In this document: positions 9,630 to 20,683 of the stretch, piece by piece
How positions within the stretch are numbered: position 1 is the stretch's first letter
How the letters are laid out: every line of letters starts with the position of its first letter
Made by a program: the position numbers and the translations under genes
NCBI RefSeq assembly: GCF_002705925.1
Contig: NZ_NKRE01000001.1
Span: 2,100,164-2,164,163 of the forward strand
DNA: 64,000 nucleotides
Source of the DNA: Mycobacterium ostraviense
Lineage (GTDB): Bacteria; Actinomycetota; Actinomycetes; Mycobacteriales; Mycobacteriaceae
Direction of reading: 5' to 3'
The notes under the pieces: model-generated
Databases searched by the model: none
What the model was told of the DNA's origin: nothing
What the model saw: only the letters and a program-made list of their open reading frames with translations

Positions 9630-10781
9630 GTGCGGATTGGAGTCGGCTTCTCCACCGCGCCAGATGCGCGGAAGGCGGCGGTAGCGGCGGCAACGCAGGC
9701 ATGCGACGAGCTCGCCGATGATGCGCCGTCGCTGGCGGTGCTGCTCGGATCGCGGTCGCACTCCGACCAGGCGGCCGACGTCCTCAACGCGGTGCAGGGG
9801 ATCGTCGGGTCACCACCGCTGATCGGCTGTGTCGCCCAGGCGGTTGTCGCCGGCCGGCGTGAAATCGAGGACTCGCCCGCAGTGGCGGTGTGGCTGGCGT
9901 CGGGCCTGGCCGCCGAAACATTCCAGCTGGACTTCGTCCGCGCCGGCTCGGGTGGACTGCTCACCGGTTACCGGTTCGACCGGACCGCACACGATCTGCA
10001 CCTGCTGCTGCCCGACCCGTACACCTTCCCGTCGAGTCTGCTCATCGAGCACCTCAACAGCGACCTGCCGGGGACGACCGTGGTGGGCGGTCTGGCCAGT
10101 GGTGGACGCGGCCCGGGCGGCACCCGCCTGTTCCGCGACGGCGGCGTGTTCAGCTCCGGGCTGGTCGGGGTGCGCCTGCCCGGTGTGCACGGGATACCAA
10201 TCGTGTCGCAGGGCTGCCGGCCGATCGGCCGTCCCTACATCGTCACCGGCGCGGACGGGGCGGTGATCACCGAGCTCGGCGGGCGCCCGCCGTTGGTGCG
10301 CCTGCGAGAGATCGTCGAGGAGCTGCCGCTGCATGAGCAGGAACTGGTGAGCCGTGGCCTGCAGATCGGCATCGTGGTCGACGAGCACCTGGCGGCTCCG
10401 GGGCAGGGCGACTTCTTGATCCGCGGACTGCTGGGCGCCGACCCTTCGACCGGGGCCATCGAGATCGGCGATGTTGTCGAGGTCGGCACCACCGTGCAGT
10501 TCCAGGTCCGCGACGCGGCGTCGGCGGATAAGGACCTGCACCTGGCCGTGGAGCGGGCGGCAGCCGAGCTGGGCGGGCGTCCGGCGGGTGCGTTGCTGTT
10601 CACCTGCAACGGGCGGGGGCGGCGGATGTTCGGGGTGGCCGACCATGACGCGTCGACGATCGAGGACCTACTGGGCGGGATTCCGTTGGCCGGGTTCTTC
10701 GCCGCCGGGGAGATCGGCCCGGTTTTCGGGCGCAACGCGCTGCACGGCTACACGGCCTCGTTGGCGCTGTTCGTCGACTGA
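9630..10781 (+). CDS. FIST-domain sensory protein
   Basis: This 383-residue protein has the FIST N domain (PF08495) in its first half, with [15 protein letters not shown], then the [17 protein letters not shown] segment. The FIST C domain follows, seen in [16 protein letters not shown] and the near-terminal [25 protein letters not shown] proteins are thought to bind small ligands such as amino acids and to feed signalling or regulatory proteins; no partner is encoded next door. The GTG at 9630 gives the canonical N-terminus, although the frame is open upstream into the preceding gene. No strong ribosome site is visible. Confidence 0.85.
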   Translation: MRIGVGFSTAPDARKAAVAAATQACDELADDAPSLAVLLGSRSHSDQAADVLNAVQGIVGSPPLIGCVAQAVVAGRREIEDSPAVAVWLASGLAAETFQLDFVRAGSGGLLTGYRFDRTAHDLHLLLPDPYTFPSSLLIEHLNSDLPGTTVVGGLASGGRGPGGTRLFRDGGVFSSGLVGVRLPGVHGIPIVSQGCRPIGRPYIVTGADGAVITELGGRPPLVRLREIVEELPLHEQELVSRGLQIGIVVDEHLAAPGQGDFLIRGLLGADPSTGAIEIGDVVEVGTTVQFQVRDAASADKDLHLAVERAAAELGGRPAGALLFTCNGRGRRMFGVADHDASTIEDLLGGIPLAGFFAAGEIGPVFGRNALHGYTASLALFVD

Positions 10782-10786
10782 GCTGA

Positions 10787-10860
10787 GCGGGTGTGGGTCA
10801 CTTTTGTCACATCTGTCACGGACTGCGGGGCACTATGCGTTGTGCCCGGCTATGAGCGAC
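10787..10860 (+). repeat. Dispersed repeat copy A (GTCAC steps plus 24-nt core)
   Basis: Three GTCAC steps (GGTCACTTTTGTCAC, then CTGTCAC) are followed by a G-rich stretch and by a 24-nt core at 10837-10860 that starts GCGTTGTGCCCGGC and ends TATGAGCGAC. The core is identical to 52257-52280, where GTCAC steps also precede it. No gene is associated with it. It sits at the left edge of the degenerate island. Confidence 0.7.
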
Positions 10861-10960
10861 TTTTCAGCGACAGGCCGGCGCTGGGTGCCGTCGGGCTCAT
10901 TCCGGCAGCGCGGATCGGACGCCGGTATGCCCAAAGTCGTTGCCTTTCCATAACAGTGGC

Positions 10961-11260
10961 TCACGTAGGTCGGTGGCCAGTGCATTGGCCGCTACCCTTG
11001 CCGAAATCTGCGTAGGCCTGACGCGCAAGCCGGACCTGGCGTTCGGTCACCGGTTCCACCACGAACCCGGCTTCGTCGAGCAGCTCGTCCAAACCTCTGC
11101 TGATGATCGGGTCACGTAGCGAATCCAGGACGATCCCGCATTCGAGATAGCTTGCCGCAGAAAGCTTTCTCACGTCGGCGGCGGCTATGGCGGTGGCGTA
11201 GCGGGCGGCGTCGTCTTCTTCGGTGAGGATCGCAATGATCGCCGCTGGATATCGGCTTAT
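10961..11260 (-). pseudogene. Relic of a VapC PIN-domain toxin
   Basis: The minus strand encodes a VapC core, [19 protein letters not shown] through [18 protein letters not shown], matching the middle of a mycobacterial VapC. The N-terminal VIDTSA block with the first catalytic Asp is garbled: removing two bases near 11250 restores a DTSAIIAI-like reading. After GKGSG the reading runs into unrelated residues and a stop, so the C-terminal third with the last acidic residues is lost. No VapB remains upstream. It is non-functional. Confidence 0.75.
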
Positions 11261-11371
11261 GTCGTCGTGGATGTGAATTGTGGTGTACCTGGGTGGCGCC
11301 CGGCTTCGCTGCCGTGTGCCCGCCCGGTTGCTAGGTACGTCGCAGGGCGCGCGGTGGCGCATGTGCATAGC

Positions 11372-11463
11372 GGACGGATCCGCATCGCCTGTAGGGACAA
11401 ATCCGCAACGTCCTAGTGGACGGATCCGCAACAGATGACTGGACAGATCCGCAGCGTATCCTG
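11372..11463 (+). repeat. Four tandem 23-bp repeats before the ATPase gene
   Basis: Four direct repeats start at 11372, 11395, 11418 and 11441, exactly 23 bp apart. Each begins GGACxxATCCGCA: GGACGGATCCGCA, GGACAAATCCGCA, GGACGGATCCGCA and GGACAGATCCGCA. The remaining 10 bp of each unit vary. The array ends 5 bp before the ATG of the AAA/DUF4143 ATPase, so it overlaps any promoter and leader. The spacing of about two helical turns suggests cooperative binding of a regulator, possibly the ATPase itself. The function is inferred. Confidence 0.85.
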
Positions 11464-11468
11464 TCCAC

Positions 11469-12707
11469 ATGTCCGTCGTCGACCGCGCGATCGTACCCAC
11501 GGTGCTGGCCGCGCTGGCCGACACGCCGGTCGTCGTCGTCAATGGCGCACGCCAAGTCGGGAAGACGACCCTTGTTGCGCGACTTGACTACCCGGGGTCA
11601 AGCCAGGTCGTCTCCCTCGACGACGCCGCCAACCGCGATGCTGCTCGCCACGATCCGCGCGCATTCGTCTCCCGGCCGGTCGACACATTGGTGATCGACG
11701 AGGCACAACTGGAACCGGGACTGTTCCGGGCGATCAAGGCCGAGGTTGATCACGATCGCCGACCCGGACGCTTCCTGCTTACCGGTTCGGCACGGCTGCT
11801 TTCTGCCCCCGACATGGCCGACGCGCTGGTCGGCCGAGTCGAGATCATCGAACTCTGGCCGTTCTCGCAAGGTGAACTCGCCGGATTCGCCGACAACTTC
11901 GTCGATCTGCTGTTCGGCGCGCCACGTGAACTGATCCGCAGCTCCGATATGCGGCGCGCCGATCTGGTCGAACGCGTCGCCACCGGAGGCTTCCCAGAGA
12001 TCGTTGCTCGCGCGCCGTCGAGACGGCGCGCGTGGTTCGACAACTATCTGACTACGGCGGCGCAGTCGGTCATCCGCGAGCTCTCGGCAATTGAGCGGCT
12101 TGCCGAAGTTCCACGATTACTTCGGCTCTGCGCGGCGCGGACTGGTGCCGAACTCAACGTCAGCGCGCTGGCGAACGAAATGTCGATTCCGGCCCGCACT
12201 ACCGACGGCTATCTGGCCTTGCTGGAAGCGGCCTTCCTCATCCATCGGGTGCCGGCCTGGTCGACCAACCTGACCCGCAAGGTCATCCGCAGACCGAAGC
12301 TGGTCTTGTCGGACAGTGGCCTGGCATGTCACCTGCTCGGGGCTACCAGCGCCACGCTGGATCGCCCAGGTGGTCCGCTCGGCCCTCTCCTAGAGACGTT
12401 CGTGGCCAACGAGATTCGCAAGCAGCTCACCTGGTCCGACGAGCCGGCCACACTGTGGCATTTTCGCGACCGCGGCGGCGCCGAGGTCGATTTGGTGCTC
12501 GAACACCCCGACGGCCGGATCTGCGGCATCGAAGTCAAGGCGACCAGCACCCCACGAGCGGAGGATCTTCGCGGTCTGCGCTATCTGGCCGACAGGTTCG
12601 GCGATCGTTTTCAGTTCGGCGTCCTGCTCACCGCGGCACCGGAAGCCACGCCGTTCGGCCCCAACCTTGCGGCGCTACCGGTTAATAGGCTCTGGGCGTC
12701 TAGGTGA
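11469..12707 (+). CDS. AAA_14/DUF4143 P-loop ATPase
   Basis: This is an intact 412-residue ATPase. Walker A is GARQVGKTT at residues 26-34 and Walker B is TLVIDEAQ with Asp77 and Glu78. Then comes [12 protein letters not shown] (sensor region), and the C-terminal DUF4143 domain with a restriction-nuclease-like core seen in [32 protein letters not shown] (E, D, E-x-K positions). Members are common, mobile and poorly understood, sometimes linked to toxin-antitoxin or stress systems. Here it lies inside the degenerate island and is the only clearly intact gene there. It is preceded by the 23-bp repeat array and has no evident partner gene. Its survival while neighbours decayed could mean independent selection or later arrival. 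Confidence 0.85.
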   Translation: MSVVDRAIVPTVLAALADTPVVVVNGARQVGKTTLVARLDYPGSSQVVSLDDAANRDAARHDPRAFVSRPVDTLVIDEAQLEPGLFRAIKAEVDHDRRPGRFLLTGSARLLSAPDMADALVGRVEIIELWPFSQGELAGFADNFVDLLFGAPRELIRSSDMRRADLVERVATGGFPEIVARAPSRRRAWFDNYLTTAAQSVIRELSAIERLAEVPRLLRLCAARTGAELNVSALANEMSIPARTTDGYLALLEAAFLIHRVPAWSTNLTRKVIRRPKLVLSDSGLACHLLGATSATLDRPGGPLGPLLETFVANEIRKQLTWSDEPATLWHFRDRGGAEVDLVLEHPDGRICGIEVKATSTPRAEDLRGLRYLADRFGDRFQFGVLLTAAPEATPFGPNLAALPVNRLWASR

Positions 12708-13294
12708 GGCTCGATGCCCTCGATAACCCGGGCGCATTACGCGAGCCCGGCGCTAGCCCTGTTGTATAGCGGTTGCCGCAACACCGAAGAAAGCCTCGCG
12801 ATGAGATCTTCGCGAACACCAACGAAGGAAATCTAGCCGTGACCGGTGCGGTCAGGTCCAGGGTTTCGATACGCGCTGCGGGGGCTGGCTGTCCAGCGCT
12901 CGCATTAGGCGGTACGGGTGGCAGCCGTTGCCGAGTTGGATGTCGATCCGGCCGTAGGCATCCAGCAGGTCCAATGTGGTTGGCTCCGACACGCACGTGC
13001 ACAACGGCAAAGCGGCCCAGCGACCACGGCCTCGATACGCTCGGCTAGCCTGTGGGGCTGGGCGGACGGACGTTTATCGGGCCAAACGTTGCGGACACCG
13101 CGAACATCCATCCCGTGTCGCACCGTAAGCGGTCGCCAGAGGTGACGAACACTACCGCACGCGTGACTTCGTTGGCGCCCACGCGCATAGCCCGAAGCGA
13201 TGACCTACGAAAAAGTGACCAACGAACACACTATGTCGTACGTCACAAGTATGGTCACCTCCGTATCAGTACCAGCTTCCTTACGGGAGGTGTC
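12708..13294. other. 587-bp stretch without a supportable gene
   Basis: This lies between the ATPase gene and the helicase pseudogene. Short open frames exist on both strands, but none shows a recognisable domain, ribosome site or conserved start. A minus-strand frame at about 12852-12985 reads plausibly (TTLDLLDAYGRIDIQLGNG) but lacks a start and a known family. The last 40 bp hold the GGGAGG ribosome site of the helicase gene. I see no clear terminator or repeat. Confidence 0.6.
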
Positions 13295-16200
13295 ATGGAC
13301 GCGTTCGGTGTCCTTGACGAAGTCCTGAACGACTACGAGTCCTTCGTCAAGGGCTTCCTTGACATCAAGGACGACAAGATCCGGGCCAAGGTCGAGGGCG
13401 ACATCGACGACGGTCTGCTATGGCCCGAGCCCTGGTTGGCCCTCAACCCCGCTTTCGAGCCGGGCGGGTCGGTCAGCGACCTGGTCGAACGGGGTGTACT
13501 GCATCCTCAGGCTACGGAGATCTTCCGCATCAAGGCCGAGGACGACGCGATCGGCCGAAAGATCACCTTCCACCGTCACCAGACCGACGCCTTCGAGATC
13601 GCAAACCGCGGCGAATCGTACGTGCTGACCACGGGCACAGGGTCGGGGAAGTCCATGTCCTACAACGTGCCGATCGTGGACCGGGTGCTGCGGGAGGGAT
13701 CGGGCAGGGGTGTGCGAGCCATCGTCGTATACCCGATGAACGCGCTGGCCAATAGTCAGCGCAACGAGCTGGAGAAGTTCCTCGGCACGACCAACCAGAA
13801 GGTGACATTCGCGCGCTACACCGGGCAGGAGACGTCGAGCGAGCGAGAGACAATCCTGCAGTCTCCACCGGACATCTTGCTGACCAACTACGTCATGCTC
13901 GAGCTGATGCTGACCCGTCCGCGTGAGCGCAAGGCACTGATCGCCAGCGCTGAGAACCTGTCGTTCCTCGTCCTCGATGAGCTGCACACCTACCGTGGCC
14001 GCCAGGGCGCCGATGTCGCGATGCTGCTGCGCCGGCTCCGCGGCGCGATCGGCGGCAAGAAGCTCCAGTGCATCGGCACCAGCGCCACCCTGGCCGGGCC
14101 GGGCGCCAAGGCCGAACAGCGCCAACAGGTCGCCGAACTGGCGACCCGAATCTTCGGTATCGAGATCCCCGCCACCAACATCGTCGGGGAGACCCTCCGG
14201 CGAGCGACGTCAGGGCATGCCGACGCAGCTGCGCTCACCGCACGGCTTGCGGCACCGACCCCCACCACTTGGGAAGATTTGCGTACTGACCCGTTGGCCG
14301 TATGGGCCGAGGAGGAGTTCGGTCTTCGCGAAGACGACGAGGGAAAACTCAGCCGGCGGCCACCGAGCAAGTTGAGCGAGGCCGCGGCAAAGCTGCACAC
14401 CGAGACGGGCGTCGACGAGCAGGTGTGCCGCGACAAGCTCCGGGCCCTGCTGCTGGCGGGCTCGCAGGCCCGCGATCCCCAGGGGCGCTCACTCTTCGCG
14501 TTCAAGCTGCATCAATTCATCGGCAAAGGCGACACCGTCTACACAACACTGGAGCCACCCGAAACCCGCTATCTCACAACGCAGTACCAGCGAAGCGCGC
14601 CGCAGCGCCCGTCGGGTCAGCCGCTATTCCCGCTAGCCTTCTGCCGCGAATGCGGGCAAGAGTTCTTGGTGGTCAACTTCGACCGCAGCCGCCAGAACTT
14701 CAGCCCACGCGTCCTGAACGCAGGCGTTGATGACCCGCCTGATGCGACCGGGTTGCTCTACATCACTGAAAATCCGTGGCCGGACCCCACCGACCCAACG
14801 CTTCTTGAGCTGGTGCCCGACGACTGGGTGGTCTCGGCCGGTACGGTCCAAGTTCTTGATTCCGCCCGCCTCAACAAGCTCCCCGTATCACTGCGGGTCG
14901 ATCCGTTCGGCACCATCACCGACGACGGGATGCCGGTGGCCTTCTTCGAACGACTCGACTTCTGCCCCGCCTGCAAGACGAGCTACGAGAGTACTCGGCA
15001 ATCCGAGTTCTCCCGAGTGGCCAGCCTGGGTACCGAAGGCCGCGCCAGCGCGGTGACGGTCCTTTCGCAGTCCGTCGTGCGGGCCCTGCGCGAAGACGTG
15101 GAACTCGACGGCGAAGCACGAAAATTCTTGGCGTTCAGCGACAATCGCCAGGACGCTAGCCTGCAGGCCGGACACTTCAACGACTTCGTCATCGTCGCGT
15201 TGATCCGGTCAGCTCTCTATCGCGCGGCTGTCAACCACAACGGCGAGCCACTCACCGACGAGAACCTCGGGCCCAAGGTGCTCGCCGCGCTCGGCGGCAG
15301 CAACCTCAAACTGTTCGCCCGCGACGAGGACATCGCCGAAGAACTGGTGCCGCGCAAGAAGATTTCCCGCGCACTGCGCGACGTCGTCACCTACCGCCTA
15401 TGGGCAGACCTCAAACGCGGATGGCGCATCACCATGCCCAACCTGGAGCAGACCGGCCAATTGTGTCTGGATTACTTCGGTTTGGACCAACTCGCCCAGG
15501 ACGACACGAAATGGTCCGCTCACGGTGCTCCATTGGCGGACGCAGATCCTAAGATCCGCCGGCAGTCGATGCATGTGCTGCTCGACGAATTGCGCCGAAA
15601 CCTGTGCATCGAAACCGAGTTCCTCAGCGAGGAGAAGTTCGACGCGATCAGGCGCCAGCCGGGAATGGATCAAAGATCCGTGGGCGATCGCCGATGAGGC
15701 CGGAACCTATAGTGGCACCGCGTATCCCGGCGGTCGGCCCAAGAACGTCACGGGCATAGGCGCCGACCTTTACTTGTCGGGCCTTGGTGCTTACGGGCGC
15801 TGGCTACGGCGTCCTGGCCGATTCCCCGCGTATGGCCAGAAGCTGAAAGTGGCGGACGCAGACACCACGATCGAGCAGCTACTCGAAACGATGGCCAGCG
15901 CCGGCATCTTGGTTCGGGTCAAACTGCCGAGGCGGCGCACCGGTTACCGCATCCATGCCAGCCTGATCGAATGGCGCGCCGGGACCGGTGAGCATCGCGT
16001 GCCGGATCCGATTCGCGGCAACCAGACGCAGGGCCGCGTCAACCCGTACTTCCGCCAACTGTATTCCGAGACCGCAAAAGCGTTGGTGGGCTTGGAAGCG
16101 CGCGAGCACACCGCGCAGGTCGAACCGGCGCAGCCAGGATATGGTCGCCGGCGCGGTCGCACCGCCAAGGCTGGAGCTGGGTAACCAAGATTTGGTCCGG

Positions 16201-18193
16201 GCACACGCGCACGCCATCTGGCTGGTGCAGTGCGAGCTCGACCTCAAGGCCAGCATGATCGACCTGCTTGACATCGACCAACCCGGCGAACCGCTGCGCC
16301 CGGAGGTCCAGGCTCGCATCACGTCCAAGGCAAACCGCGCGACGGCCATCGACGCGATCACCGCCGTCCTTACCGCCACCAGCGAGGTCACGTCGGCGCC
16401 GTGGTTGGACCGATACCTGGGTCGCCGACACCGTCGACCGCGCCCCGGCACGCTTTGACCGAGCCGCCGACCGATGGCGCGGCCTGTACCGGGAGGCACA
16501 GGCCGAATTGGACAGCGCCAGTGCAATTCTCAAGACGATCGGGGCTTCGGAAGCATCGAAACACCGAGCCCGGGCCAGGATTTCCGAAGCACGCGCCGCG
16601 CTGGACCTCCTCAAAGGACAGGTCGACGACGTAGTTCAGGGCGACTTCTACACCTACCGGTATTTCGCCTCCGAAGGCTTCCTGCCCGGCTACTCGTTCC
16701 CGCGGCTTCCGCTGTCGGCGTTCATTCCGGCGGAACGACGGACCCGCAACGGCGAAGGCGATTTCATCCAGCGCCCGCGGTTCTTGGCCATCAGCGAGTT
16801 CGGGCCGGACGCGTTCATCTATCACGAAGGCGCGCGCTACCAAGTCGATCGGGTCAGCCTCCCCGCCCGTGCCGACGGCACGGGTGTCAACGTCACCGAG
16901 ATCAAGCGCTGCGACCGATGCGGCTACCTCCACGAGTGCAACACACCGACCAACGTGGAGTTCTGCCAGCATTGCGGCAGCGGGTCCCTGGACACGATGA
17001 GCGAGATGATGCGGTTGCTCGCCGTCAAGACGCGCCGACGGGACCGGATCAGCGCCGACGAAGAAGCGTCAACGCGCCGGCCACGAAATCGTCACCACCC
17101 TGCGGTTCGTCCCGCACGGGGTGCGAGCCGGTCGACTCACCAGCAGCATCACCGTTGACGGTCAGGAACTCGGCACCATGACCTACGGCGACACCGCGCT
17201 GATCCGACGGATGAACGTCGGCCTGCGCCGCCGCAAGAACAAGGACGTACGCGGCCACGTGCTCGACACCGTGGAGGGCCGGTGGTGCGCCGAATCGGAG
17301 CTGGCCAACAACGTGCACGGCGAGGCGCCCCGCTACATCCGCGTCATCCCCTACGTCGAAGACCATCGCAACGCCCTTGTGCTGCACCTGGATCCATCCA
17401 TCGGCCTTGAGCAGCGCATGGCCGCCATGTACGCCCTCAAGCGCGCCATCGAAGCGGTGTACCAGCTGGAGAGCAGCGAGCTTGCCGTCGAACCGTTGCC
17501 CGGCAACACCGGCGATCACGGGTGGTCACGGCTGCTGTTCTTTGAAGCCGCCGAAGGCGGAGCCGGCGTGCTGCGGCGGGTCGCGACCGAGGACGGGCAA
17601 CTGCGCGACGTGGCGCGGAAGGCGCTGGAGATTCTCCATTTCGACCCCGGCACCGGGCAAGATCAACGCCGGGCACCGTATGCGGTCGAAGACTGTGCGC
17701 AAGCGTGTTATGACTGCCTGCTGTCCTACGCCAATCAGTGGGACCACCAACAGCTCGATCGTCATTGCGTGAAAGACTGCTGCAACGCCTCACGTCGGCC
17801 GTCGTGGCGGTCGACGCGGGTGGCGAGGAACGCGCCGAGAAACTGGAGCGTCTGAAGAAAGCCTGCGACAGCGATCTGGAGCGGCACTTCCTGGATCTGT
17901 TAGAACAGCAAGGGTATCGGCTGCCCGACGACGCACAGCGGATCGTCGACGGCTACTACGTCCGGCCCGACTTTGCCTACCACACCGGAGGAATGGACGT
18001 CGCCGTGTTCATCGACGGCCCCGTCCACAACTCCGAGTATCAACAGCAAAAAGACGAACACGCGCGGGCGAAGCTCGAAGACGAGGCCGGCTGGCTGGTT
18101 TTGCGGTTCAAGCACACCGACGCCGACGACGGTTGGCTCCAGGCGTTCGCCGAACAGGTGGACGTGTTCGGACCGGGGAAGTTGCACGCATGA
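13295..18193 (+). pseudogene. Degenerate DEAD/DEAH helicase with DUF1998-type C-terminus (DISARM-like)
   Basis: This is a large helicase gene that would encode over 1600 residues. The 5' part is sound: GGGAGG ribosome site, Walker A TTGTGSGKS (about 112-120), DELH box in FLVLDELHTYRGRQGAD, SAT motif GTSATLAGPG and zinc pairs FCRECG and CPAC. The frame then breaks near 15660, 16150, 16405, 17068 and 17764. At about 16150 the text jumps from LEAREHTAQVE to DMVAGAVAPPRLEL, so the segment that should hold helicase motifs V and VI is missing. Further on come CDRCGY/CQHCG zinc residues, a DUF1998-like region (RLLFFEAAEGGAGVLRR, CAQACYDCLLSY) and a C-terminal nuclease-like domain (YVRPDFAY, VAVFIDGPVH). 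Its stop overlaps the next ATG, as in a coupled defence operon. It is certainly inactive. Confidence 0.88.
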
Positions 18194-19620
18194 CCCTCAC
18201 TGACTATCCGGCCGGCAGCCTCGTCAACGCCCGCGGACGGGACTGGCTGGTATTGCCGGGCTCGCCCTCTGGAGCACTCCTGGTGCGTCCGCTCGGTGGA
18301 CACGAGGACGAAACCACCGTGCTGCTGCCCGATGTCGACGAGTTCGCGGCGGCACGATTCGAACCTCCTACGGTCGAGGATCGCGGCGACGCCAGCCGGG
18401 CCCGCCTGCTGCGGGATGCGCTGCGGCTGTCGTTCCGCGCCAGCGGAGGCCCCTTCAGATCGTTTGCGGGACTGGCGGTGATACCCCGCAACTATCAGCT
18501 GGTGCCGCTGATGATGGCGGCCGCCCAGGACACCAGGCGGCTGCTGATCGCCGACGGGGTGGGCATCGGCAAGACGGTCGAGGCCGGGCTGATCGCCGCC
18601 GAGCTGCTGGCCACCGGCGACGTACAGCGCATGGTGGTGTTGTGCTCTCCGCAGCTGGCACCGCAGTGGCAGTCAGAGCTGCGCCACAAGTTCGGCATCA
18701 CCGCCCAACTGCTTTTGCCGTCGACGGTGAACCGGCTGACGCGCAGCGTCCCGTTCAGCTCCAACGTCTATCAGCACTATCCGCATCTGGTGATCGTCGA
18801 CGAGGCTCACACCTGTGTGCCACACGCGGGCACGGCCAAGTCCGCTCAAACGCAGCTGCGCTATGCGTTGTTGCGCAAACTTGTCGACGATCCCGGCCGC
18901 CATTTGCTCCTGTTGACCGCGACCCCGCACAGCGGCGACGACACCGCGTGGCAGTCGCTGATCGGCCTGCTGGACCGCCGCCTGGCGGACCTGCCCACCG
19001 ACCTGTCCGGACGCGATCGCGAGGACGACCGGAAGCTGCTGGCCAGGTTCATGATTCAGCGCCAAGGCGCCGACATCCGCGACTATCTGGACGAGGACAC
19101 CCCGTTCCCCAAACGCGAGACCACCGAAACCACCTACAAGCTCACGCCGGCCTACCGCGCATTTCGACGACGTCATGGACTACGTGCGCGGACAAGTCAC
19201 CGACCCCAAACTCAGCGCCGTCCGGCAACGGGTGCGCTGGTGGTCGGCGATCGCGCTGCTGCGCTGCCTGGCCTCCAGCCCCGCCGCGGCCGAGCAAACG
19301 CTGCTCAACCGCTCCGCGGTCGCCGCGGTCGACGACGAAGACGAGGTGGACGTGTTCGCCGAACCCCGGGTCCTCGACTCCGACCTCGATGACACCCTCG
19401 AAGGAGAAGACATCACCGTCGGCGCCGACACCGCCGAAACCGACTCACCTGTTGCGCCTGCACGTCGGCGGCTCCGCGAACTGGCGCAGGCCGCGGCGGC
19501 GCTCAAGGGTGTGCGATCCGACGCCAAGCTCAAGCGCCTCATTCCGCTGATCAAGGAACTACTCGCCGAGGGCTACCACCCGATTGTCTTCTGCCGCTTC
19601 ATCCCCACCGCCGACCAGCC
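18190..19620 (+). pseudogene. Truncated DrmD-like SNF2 helicase (DISARM class 1 remnant)
   Basis: The N-terminal half of an SNF2/RapA-type helicase closely resembles DISARM DrmD: SLVNARGRDWLVLPGSP, LRLSFRASGGPFRSFAGLAV, Walker A IADGVGIGKTVEAGLIAAEL, VDEAHTC and LLLTATPHSGDD. Between QHYP and LVIVDEAH about 20 residues usual for the family appear to be missing in frame. The frame shifts near 19165 (AYRAF to DDVMDYVRGQV) and continues to FCRFIPTAD at about 19612. There the coding sequence stops being helicase and becomes PPE. The whole C-terminal helicase lobe is absent. The ATG overlaps the stop of the upstream helicase gene (ATGA). It is inactive. Confidence 0.85.
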
Positions 19621-20683
19621 TGCAGTGGACCGGGCCGTCGTCGATGGCGATGACCGCCGCCGCCATCCCTTATGTGGACTGGCTCACCATCACCGCCGAG
19701 CAAGCTGGACACACCGCCGCGCAGGCAACCGCCGCGGCGATGGCCTTCGAGCAGGCCTTCGCGATGACGGTGCCCCCACCGCTGATCGCCGCCAACCGCG
19801 CCCAACTGCTCGCGCTCATCGCCACCAACTTCTTCGGCCAGAACACCGCCGCGATCGCCACCACCGAAGCCCAATACCTGCAGATGTGGGCCCAAGACGC
19901 CACCGCAATGGATGACTACACCGTCGCCTCGGCCGCAGCATGGAAACTGACCCCATTCACCTCCCCACAACCCAACACCAACCCGGCGGGCTCTGCGCTC
20001 AACACGCCGCGGTCACCCACGCCATCACCAAAGCCCCCGACAACAAAGGCAATTGGATCGGAAAGCTGCTCGAAGACATCGGAGCGGCGTTGACCGCAGT
20101 CGGCCTGCCCGAAATCGGGTTGCCGCTCTACGAATTAGGCGTATTCGTCAACACGTTGAAGCTACCCAAGATCCTCAAAGACGACTTCACCGCCCTCGAT
20201 GCCCTGTTCGCCTGGTACTCAACGATGGGCTCGGTGACCGGCGTCAGTGGCATGACTAACGGGATCATCAATACCGAGAAGAGCCTCGGCTTGATTTCCG
20301 GTGTGGCACAACCGGTGGCAGAAACCGTACCCAAAGTCGCTCCGGCCCTGCTGGCCCCTCTGAACTCCATCGCCAAATCACTATCCGGTGCAACAATGCG
20401 TGCCGGTGGCGTCCTGGGCGGTCAAGTGTCGGCCACCGCGCGCAGCGCGGGTTCGATCGACCAACTGTCGGTGCCCCCCTCCTGGGCCACACCCCAGGCC
20501 ACCGTCGCCGCCAAGACATTCCAGGCCGCCACCCCCCTAACCACACTGCCAACCAGCGACGCCGCACCCGCGGCGATGCCCGGCCTACCCGGAATGCCCT
20601 CAGCCGCAACAGGGCGCGGCGGCGTCGTACCCCGATACGGACTCAAAATGACCGTAATGTCACGCCCACTGTCCGGAGGCTAG
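19621..20683 (+). pseudogene. PPE family gene (SVP subgroup), 5'-truncated and frameshifted
   Basis: The reading begins inside the PPE domain at about WTGPSSMAMTAAAIPYVDWL, so roughly 55 N-terminal residues, including the PPE motif and start, are gone. It continues through AEQAGHTAAQATAAAMAFEQ and WAQDATAMDDY. Near 19990 one base is missing: adding a G restores NPAGLCAQHAAVTHAI. The rest is intact, with the SVP-subgroup hallmark SVPPSWA and the typical C-terminus VPRYGLKMTVMSRPLSGG. PPE proteins are exported by ESX systems. This copy is joined directly to the cut-off DrmD-like gene. Confidence 0.88.

Noticed and set aside
7970..9964. Long minus-strand frame opposite the SEC-C gene
   Set aside because: It is a shadow of the real plus-strand gene, with low-complexity Arg/His/Pro content and no family signature.
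12852..12985. Minus-strand frame reading TTLDLLDAYGRIDIQLGNG
   Set aside because: It looks protein-like but has no start codon context, no recognised family and no upstream continuation; left as unannotated.
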